Positions 22,695-22,811 of a stretch of DNA of 22,811 bases are shown here, one piece after another; positions within the stretch are counted from its first letter, which is position 1, and every line of letters starts with the position of its first letter. The translations under genes were made by a program, and so were the position numbers. The stretch lies in NCBI GenBank assembly GCA_002496355.1, contig DAJP01000101.1, forward strand, positions 1-22,811. Reading direction: 5' to 3'. Under the pieces are notes generated by a model. It was not told the DNA's origin and searched no databases. It saw nothing but the letters and a program-made list of their open reading frames with translations. The DNA is from Euryarchaeota archaeon UBA346. GTDB lineage: Archaea > Thermoplasmatota > E2 > DHVEG-1.

Positions 22695-22811
22695 TGAGGC
22701 ATTTTAATTGTCTTAAAACCAGGTCATTACTTTCTCTCATGAGGATATGTTTTTAAAGGAAGAATAGTTACAAAACAACAGAGTAGCGGTAAAAGATATT
22801 ATGAACGAGGA
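22695..22811. other. Right-end non-coding stretch, possible start of the next gene
   Basis: No gene is supported here. A weak TATA-like TTTTTAAAG (about 22749-22757) and an ATG at 22801 (ATG AAC GAG) could mark the beginning of a plus-strand gene continuing beyond the window, but only three codons are visible; alternatively the final GAGGA is a ribosome-binding site for a start outside. Confidence 0.25.

Noticed and set aside
22408..22740. A 110-codon minus-strand frame at the right end, alternative to the small plus-strand gene
   Set aside because: Leu/Ser/His-rich translation typical of an antisense shadow. The plus-strand frame has a more protein-like composition and an upstream AT box, though neither is certain.

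Overview
This window comes from a euryarchaeal genome, most likely Thermoplasmatota. The evidence is an archaeal sliding clamp (PCNA), the replication factor C small subunit, the archaeal RNase P protein Rnp2/Pop5, pilins with the euryarchaeal type IV pilin N-terminus, TTTATATA-type box A promoters and GGAGG/GAGGTGA ribosome-binding sites. Placement near the protein-degrading benthic lineages (for example MBG-D/Thermoprofundales) is only an inference, from the secreted carboxypeptidase and the split glycine decarboxylase. No rRNA, tRNA, CRISPR array, insertion sequence or phage gene was seen.

Bases 1-10538 (minus strand) look like one long operon for an archaeal type IV pilus or Tad-like surface filament. 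It is read from 10538 towards 1: two paralogous secretion ATPases, two TadC/FlaJ-type membrane platform proteins, then two very large pilin-like surface proteins, the second cut by the left edge of the window. Genes overlap or abut (ATGA overlap, TAG-ATG junction, 2-nt gap). The large pilins are the most unusual part. Each has a pilin N-terminus, a fibronectin-like domain, and a LamG lectin-like fold that is interrupted by about seven repeats of roughly 55 residues resembling a beta-propeller. The two ATPases share a nearly identical 101-bp tract inside otherwise diverged sequence, which suggests gene conversion.

Bases 10732-14149 hold a small membrane protein, a COG2403-type GTPase/cyclic 2,3-diphosphoglycerate synthetase homologue, the convergent RfcS gene (overlapping by 9 bp), and a small membrane protein resembling a signal peptidase that seems to have lost its catalytic His. 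Bases 14206-16994 encode the two P-protein subunits of the glycine cleavage system. Bases 17033-18135 (minus) encode PCNA followed by the RNase P subunit.

Bases 18292-19938 hold three small pilin-like or membrane-anchored surface proteins, two on the minus strand and one divergent, around a very AT-rich shared promoter. They are followed by a secreted multidomain M14 zinc carboxypeptidase (20022-22319) and a small hypothetical protein. Overall the window mixes a cell-surface programme (pilus machine, large adhesive pilins, secreted protease) with replication and amino-acid housekeeping genes. Many starts were moved inward from the longest reading frame on ribosome-binding-site, promoter and family-length evidence; the reasons are given entry by entry.
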